DNA from: a virus
Strand: one strand, 5' to 3'
IMG/VR virus record: IMGVR_UViG_3300042453_000668
Coordinates: 1-23,047 of that record
Length of the DNA: 23,047 nt
Positions 19,974 to 23,047 of the stretch are shown here, in pieces; within the stretch, counting starts at the first letter, position 1, and each line of letters begins with the position of its first letter. Below the pieces are notes generated by a model. The model saw only the letters and a list, made by a program, of their open reading frames with translations. It had not been told where the DNA came from and did not search any database. Made by a program: the position numbers and the translations under genes.

Positions 19974-20737
19974 GTCTACTAATAGATGCAGACTTCATTG
20001 TTTATAAGTGTTGCGCCGCCAACGAAACTGAAATCGACTGGGGAGATGACGTTATCGTCGTCACAAGCCGCTTCACCGAAGCCTACAACATGGTCGAACG
20101 AGAGTTATACAAAATCGCAAGTGACCTTGGAAACTTCGATGATTCTATTCTGTTTTTTACTGATAGTATCAACTTTCGTAAACGTATTGATCCAGCGTAT
20201 AAAGGACATAGAAATCGAAAGAAGCCGTGCGGTTACCGCCGGGTCATCAACAAACTCAAGGAAGAATACAACGTTGTTGTAATGCCTGAGCTAGAAGCTG
20301 ATGATGCCTTGGGCATCTACGCCACTAAAGAACCGGGACACATCATTTGTAGTCCTGATAAAGACATGCGACAGATACCTGGAGACCTGTATGATTTATC
20401 TACTGGAGTTATCACAATCACCAAAGAAGAAGGTGAGCGTTGGCACTACATTCAAACATTGGCTGGCGACCAAACTGATGGCTACAGCGGAGTTCCTGGA
20501 TTCGGAATCAAAAGGGCGGAAGCCTTCTTTGAAGAGAACGGATACTCCTGGTCTTCAGTCGTCAGTGCTTTTGCCAGCAAGGATCTTGATGAGTCCGTTG
20601 CCCTTCAAAACGCCAGGCTCGCAAAGATCCTTCAGCACACCGATTATGATTTCACCACCAACACCGTCAAACTATGGACCGCCCCCTCCGATTGTCGAAC
20701 TGACAATGGAGCAGCAGTTCAAGATGCGTCAGATTGA
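19970..20737 (+). CDS. 5'-3' exonuclease (T7 gp6-like, FEN family)
   Basis: This encodes 255 residues. FEN-family acidic clusters are all visible: D6 and D8 in LIDADF, the YKGHRNRKK arch segment (78-85), LEADDALG with E109, D111 and D112, CSPDKDMRQIPG with D130 and D132, and the helix-hairpin-helix LAGDQTDGYSGVPGFGIKRA with D167 and D170. It removes RNA primers and degrades 5' ends, as in T7 recombination and host DNA breakdown. It follows DNA polymerase in T7 order. The 3' 92 bases overlap the NblA-like gene in another frame, so the last 30 residues (DYDFTTNTVKLWTAPSDCRT onward) are under double constraint. Confidence 0.93.
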   Translation: MSLLIDADFIVYKCCAANETEIDWGDDVIVVTSRFTEAYNMVERELYKIASDLGNFDDSILFFTDSINFRKRIDPAYKGHRNRKKPCGYRRVINKLKEEYNVVVMPELEADDALGIYATKEPGHIICSPDKDMRQIPGDLYDLSTGVITITKEEGERWHYIQTLAGDQTDGYSGVPGFGIKRAEAFFEENGYSWSSVVSAFASKDLDESVALQNARLAKILQHTDYDFTTNTVKLWTAPSDCRTDNGAAVQDASD

Positions 20738-20933
20738 AGACGCACTGAATAAGTCAAAGGGGGAGGTTGATGCTATCATCACCCTTTTCCTTGCTCTTCA
20801 AAAGCAGTGCTTTGTTCTTGGTAATTCACTCTCTAACCTTGTAAAACATTGGCCAACACCAACTCAACTGGACCCGAATATTATCAACGAGGTTCTATCC
20901 AAGTTTGGGATTTCATCCGAGACCAAGGACTAG
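20646..20933 (+). CDS. nblA: NblA-like phycobilisome degradation adaptor
   Basis: This encodes 95 residues from ATG 20646; ATG 20706 would give 75. The segment PIVELTMEQQFKMRQIEDAL (15-34) matches the NblA opening PIELSLEQQFxxR. The second helix FLALQKQCFVLGNSLSNLVK aligns with NblA FLxxLxRQLMVKDNLxxxLLK, keeping the Gln, Val and Asn positions. I prefer the longer start because it includes the PI-EL-T lead-in, although it overlaps the exonuclease by 92 bases. NblA dimers tether ClpC to phycobilisomes to trigger antenna proteolysis; cyanophage copies are known. The 25-residue C-terminal tail (PTPTQLDPNIINEVLSKFGI) is longer than in cyanobacterial NblA. Assignment is by eye, without a profile search. 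Confidence 0.62.
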   Translation: MISPPTPSNYGPPPPIVELTMEQQFKMRQIEDALNKSKGEVDAIITLFLALQKQCFVLGNSLSNLVKHWPTPTQLDPNIINEVLSKFGISSETKD

Positions 20934-21148
20934 ACTTCCATCTAGGTAACGCAATCAAATACATTTGTCGTGCGGGATATAAAGACAGCCGCATCTCTGA
21001 TCTTCGTAAAGCAATCCACTATCTACAGAATGAACTTGAAAACGAAATCCTTCATCAGCGACCAAGCAAAGGAGTTCCGGAAAAGTTTCCAGGTCAACAA
21101 CAGTATGAGTCCAGCTTCACGGACTGGTCAGAGGACTTTGATCGTTGA
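20849..21148 (+). CDS. DUF3310 domain protein (putative nucleotide kinase-like)
   Basis: This encodes 99 residues if TTG 20849 is the start; there is no ATG upstream of the domain in this frame. The core YYQRGSIQVWDFIRDQGLDF, then HLGNAIKYICRAGYKDSRIS and DLRKAIHYLQNELE, is the DUF3310 signature common in phages, sometimes labelled nucleotide kinase (SaV-like) on limited evidence. The C-terminal 30 residues (RPSKGVPEKFPGQQQYESSF) are polar and overlap the MazG-like gene by 119 bases. The 5' end overlaps the NblA-like gene by 85 bases. Placement beside MazG and ribonucleotide reductase suggests a nucleotide-pool role. Confidence 0.78.
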   Translation: MANTNSTGPEYYQRGSIQVWDFIRDQGLDFHLGNAIKYICRAGYKDSRISDLRKAIHYLQNELENEILHQRPSKGVPEKFPGQQQYESSFTDWSEDFDR

Positions 21149-21419
21149 AGAGTTCAAAGAGTTTCTTGATGCTGAAAACCAACTCATCAAGGACTATACT
21201 ATCAACGCTGCTGATTGTTTGAAAGAGCTTGCAGACCTTGTTTATGTCTGCTATCAATACGCTGAGAATCTTGGATGGGATCTTGATGAAGCCCTTAACC
21301 GAGTACACATCAGCAACATGACCAAACTCGGTGAGGATGGTCAACCTATTCGCCGTGAAGACGGCAAGGTTCTCAAAGGACCAAATTATCAACCCCCTAC
21401 TCTTACTGATCTCGTTTAA
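21030..21419 (+). CDS. mazG: MazG-like nucleotide pyrophosphohydrolase
   Basis: This encodes 129 residues from ATG 21030. It has the MazG-type all-alpha fold signature with two acidic pairs: IVEEFKEFLDAENQLI and CLKELADLVYVCYQYAENLG (E..E then E..D), which bind Mg for NTP hydrolysis. The tail MTKLGEDGQPIRREDGKVLK then GPNYQPP is typical of a phage subfamily. The start is chosen because the SDQAKEFRKSF helix belongs to this subfamily, despite 119 bases of overlap with DUF3310; ATG 21105 is the alternative. Cyanophage MazG has been proposed to alter nucleotide or alarmone pools. The stop lies two bases before the ribonucleotide reductase start. Confidence 0.85.
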   Translation: MNLKTKSFISDQAKEFRKSFQVNNSMSPASRTGQRTLIVEEFKEFLDAENQLIKDYTINAADCLKELADLVYVCYQYAENLGWDLDEALNRVHISNMTKLGEDGQPIRREDGKVLKGPNYQPPTLTDLV

Positions 21420-21421
21420 TA

Positions 21422-22825
21422 ATGTCCGCTCCACAAAAAGAATTGATCGCCCGAACTGGGCGTGTGCAGTCTTGGATTGACGACCCCACCTCCCGCCTAC
21501 CTGTCTCCTGCACTGTTTTTGTGGTGGAGGACGAAATGGAAGGTCCAAATGGAATCGAAGCTTCGTGGCGATTCGTTAGTCATGCTCTTCGCTATGGAGC
21601 AGGTGTTGCAGTACATTTGTCCAAACTCCGCCCCAAAGGGGATGAGAACGGCAAAGGTCTTGTAGCATCTGGTCCGGTTTCCTTTGGTAAAATCTACTCA
21701 ACCCTGAATGAGATCCTTCGTCGTGGTGGTATTTACAAAAACGGGGCAGTAGTTCTGCACCTGGATTTGAACCACCCAGATGTTTTGGAGTTCATCACTG
21801 TAAGCCGAGTTGATCTGCCTTGGGTCAAACGTTGCGTTAACATCAACCCACACTGGTGGAATGAAGCCACGCAACAAGTAAAGAGCGCCTTGCTTGAAGG
21901 TATCAAGCGTGGTGACATTTGGCTCAACAAAACTAAAGTTGATCGTAATGGAAATCGAATCCGGGGAAACGTTTGCCTGGAGGTGTATCTGCCCTCACGG
22001 GGAACCTGTTTACTGCAACATGTCAACCTCGGTCAATGCGAACTCAATGACATTCAAAATGCATTTGTCAACGGAATGTCCGAGTTGTGCGCCCTCCATG
22101 CCAAAACAGGCGTTGAATCTAGCGGAGAGTACCTCCCTTCGGAGACGGATCGCCAGGTCGGTCTGGGAATGCTCGGACTGGCTAACCTGCTCCGTAAATC
22201 CGGTGTGACATATGCGGAGTTTGGTGAAGCACTTGAGTCAATCAACTCCAAACAGCCACACCCCCACACTCCTGCATCTATCTTTGCCCATGAACTGCTG
22301 GCTGGTATCCAAGCCGCCGCTAATGTGGCTAAGGTGAACAACATGGAGCGAGCCTTTGCTATTGCTCCTACAGCGTCCTGTAGTTACCGCTATACGGACC
22401 TTGATGGGTACACCACCTGCCCTGAAATTGCTCCTCCTATTGCCCGCCATGTGGACCGTGACAGCGGTACGTTTGGCGTCCAGAGCTTTGATTACGGTCC
22501 TGTTGAGATCGCGTCTGAGGTTGGCTGGGAGGCTTATAAGAAAGTCGCTGATGGCATCATGACGATGCTTAACAGCACGGGACTTCTTCACGGTTACAGC
22601 TTCAATAGTTGGTCTGATGTGATCACCTATGACGAAGCGTTTATCGAAGAGTGGCTTGCTTCTTCGCAAACCTCCCTTTACTATTCGCTTCAGGTTATGG
22701 GTGATACGCAAGATAAGACCAGTGCATATGCTGCATTGGAGGAATCAGAGGTTACCGATTACCTGGAGTCGATTCTCTATGATAGAGATGATGATCCTGC
22801 TCCTGATTGTAATTGCGGCGAATGA
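21422..22825 (+). CDS. nrdA: Ribonucleotide reductase large (alpha) subunit, class I-like, no ATP cone
   Basis: This encodes 467 residues, against about 760 for E. coli NrdA. Redox Cys C30 is in LPVSC. The radical-site triad N183, C185 and E187 is in NVCLEVYLP. C196 in GTCLLQHVNLG lines up with E. coli Cys462 (ALCTLSAFNLG). The class I radical-relay pair Y420-Y421 is in TSLYYS, and the C-terminal redox tail is C463-N-C465. PTASCSYRY is the substrate phosphate-binding loop. The N-terminal ATP cone is absent, so allosteric on/off control by ATP/dATP should be lacking. An ATGA overlap joins a diiron small-subunit gene. Related cyanophage proteins have often been labelled class II; these residues argue for class I. 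Confidence 0.88.
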   Translation: MSAPQKELIARTGRVQSWIDDPTSRLPVSCTVFVVEDEMEGPNGIEASWRFVSHALRYGAGVAVHLSKLRPKGDENGKGLVASGPVSFGKIYSTLNEILRRGGIYKNGAVVLHLDLNHPDVLEFITVSRVDLPWVKRCVNINPHWWNEATQQVKSALLEGIKRGDIWLNKTKVDRNGNRIRGNVCLEVYLPSRGTCLLQHVNLGQCELNDIQNAFVNGMSELCALHAKTGVESSGEYLPSETDRQVGLGMLGLANLLRKSGVTYAEFGEALESINSKQPHPHTPASIFAHELLAGIQAAANVAKVNNMERAFAIAPTASCSYRYTDLDGYTTCPEIAPPIARHVDRDSGTFGVQSFDYGPVEIASEVGWEAYKKVADGIMTMLNSTGLLHGYSFNSWSDVITYDEAFIEEWLASSQTSLYYSLQVMGDTQDKTSAYAALEESEVTDYLESILYDRDDDPAPDCNCGE

Positions 22826-23047
22826 ACCCTTATCAAAAACTCCTTAATCGTAAAAGAACCTGGACTCCTGTCCAAACCACTGCAGGCAAACTTGTAGAAG
22901 GTGCTGAAGAAACTATCTTTCGTGCCCTTGCTATCCGTCACATGGAGTTGCCTGTAGGTGATTTTATTCAAGAGGCTTTGAAGAATGAAGTTCCGAAGAA
23001 CGCAGTTGAGCTTCTTACTTCCAACGTGCGTGATGAAGAGAAACACG
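22822..23047 (+). CDS. nrdB: Ribonucleotide reductase small (beta) subunit, ferritin-like (3' partial)
   Basis: The window ends after 75 codons. Visible features are a first helix with E..HME-type acidic residues (AEETIFRALAIRHMELPVGD) and a second helix reaching DEEKH, an ExxH pair as in diiron ligands of class I beta subunits. Coupling by ATGA to the alpha gene, plus the alpha subunit's Tyr-Tyr relay, makes a radical-generating beta subunit the natural reading. The remaining ligands and any radical Tyr lie beyond the window, so the cofactor type (diiron, Mn/Fe or other) cannot be judged. Another ferritin-like protein is less likely. Confidence 0.75.
   Translation, partial: MNPYQKLLNRKRTWTPVQTTAGKLVEGAEETIFRALAIRHMELPVGDFIQEALKNEVPKNAVELLTSNVRDEEKH

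Noticed and set aside
22238-22711. 157-codon minus-strand frame
   Set aside because: It is antisense to the well-supported ribonucleotide reductase gene; a shadow frame.
21422-22825. Class II (B12-dependent) ribonucleotide reductase
   Set aside because: The Tyr-Tyr relay, a NrdA-like Cys196 context and an adjacent ferritin-like subunit favour class I.
1-23047. CRISPR array, insertion sequence, integrase, psbA/hli/talC, Syn5-type promoter (ATTGGGCACCCGTAA)
   Set aside because: I looked for each and found no array of spaced repeats, no transposase or recombinase, no photosynthesis or carbon-metabolism gene, and no copy of the Syn5 promoter.

Overview
The window reads as part of the genome of a T7-like cyanophage (short-tailed, podovirus morphology) assembled through its physical end. 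It has a single-subunit RNA polymerase, a gp2.5-type ssDNA-binding protein, gp3-type endonuclease, gp4-type primase-helicase, gp5-type DNA polymerase and gp6-type exonuclease in T7 order. It also has a gp18/gp19-type terminase pair and cyanophage-style nucleotide genes (thyX, mazG, DUF3310, ribonucleotide reductase). An NblA-like gene points to a phycobilisome-bearing host such as Synechococcus or Cyanobium rather than Prochlorococcus. No integrase, psbA, hli or talC is present. Every convincing gene is on the + strand.

Layout. (1) 1-4262 is the end of the late region: a partial tail fibre, a small membrane protein, a GH73-type endolysin, a small beta-rich protein, a second fibre-like protein, two small orphans and a membrane/coiled-coil protein in the T7 gene 17.5 position. 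(2) 4255-8483 is the packaging block: small terminase subunit, a basic protein, an HNH endonuclease, two low-complexity Lys/Ala/Pro proteins separated by a strong terminator, and the large terminase subunit. (3) 8484-9619 holds a candidate phage promoter, a strong terminator, thyX and one orphan. (4) 9620-10475 is a GC-rich, hairpin-rich non-coding island with direct and inverted repeats and a tRNA-like element. It is the best candidate for the genome end and early control region. (5) 10476-12679 holds ten small early genes of mostly unknown function, some behind repeated hairpin leaders. (6) 12663-21419 is the transcription and replication block: RNA polymerase, SSB, endonuclease I, an orphan, primase-helicase, a small orphan, DNA polymerase split into exonuclease and polymerase ORFs, an endonuclease VII-type HNH protein, a small basic protein, exonuclease, NblA-like, DUF3310 and MazG. 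(7) 21422-23047 holds the ribonucleotide reductase large subunit and the start of a diiron small subunit, cut by the window end.

How it fits together. The early genes probably take over the host. The phage RNA polymerase then drives replication, while ThyX, MazG and ribonucleotide reductase supply dNTPs, and NblA may recycle the antenna for amino acids or energy control. Late genes build tail fibres, lyse the cell and package DNA. Most neighbouring genes overlap by 1-10 bases (ATGA or TGATG), suggesting translational coupling. Most starts lack a clear Shine-Dalgarno sequence, so several start choices are provisional.

The points most worth a second look are the NblA-like gene nested in a chain of long overlaps, the DNA polymerase split at its domain boundary, the class I (not class II) signature of the ribonucleotide reductase, the 48-nt tRNA-like element in the non-coding island, and a 20-base sequence shared by the terL-thyX spacer and the RNA polymerase gene.
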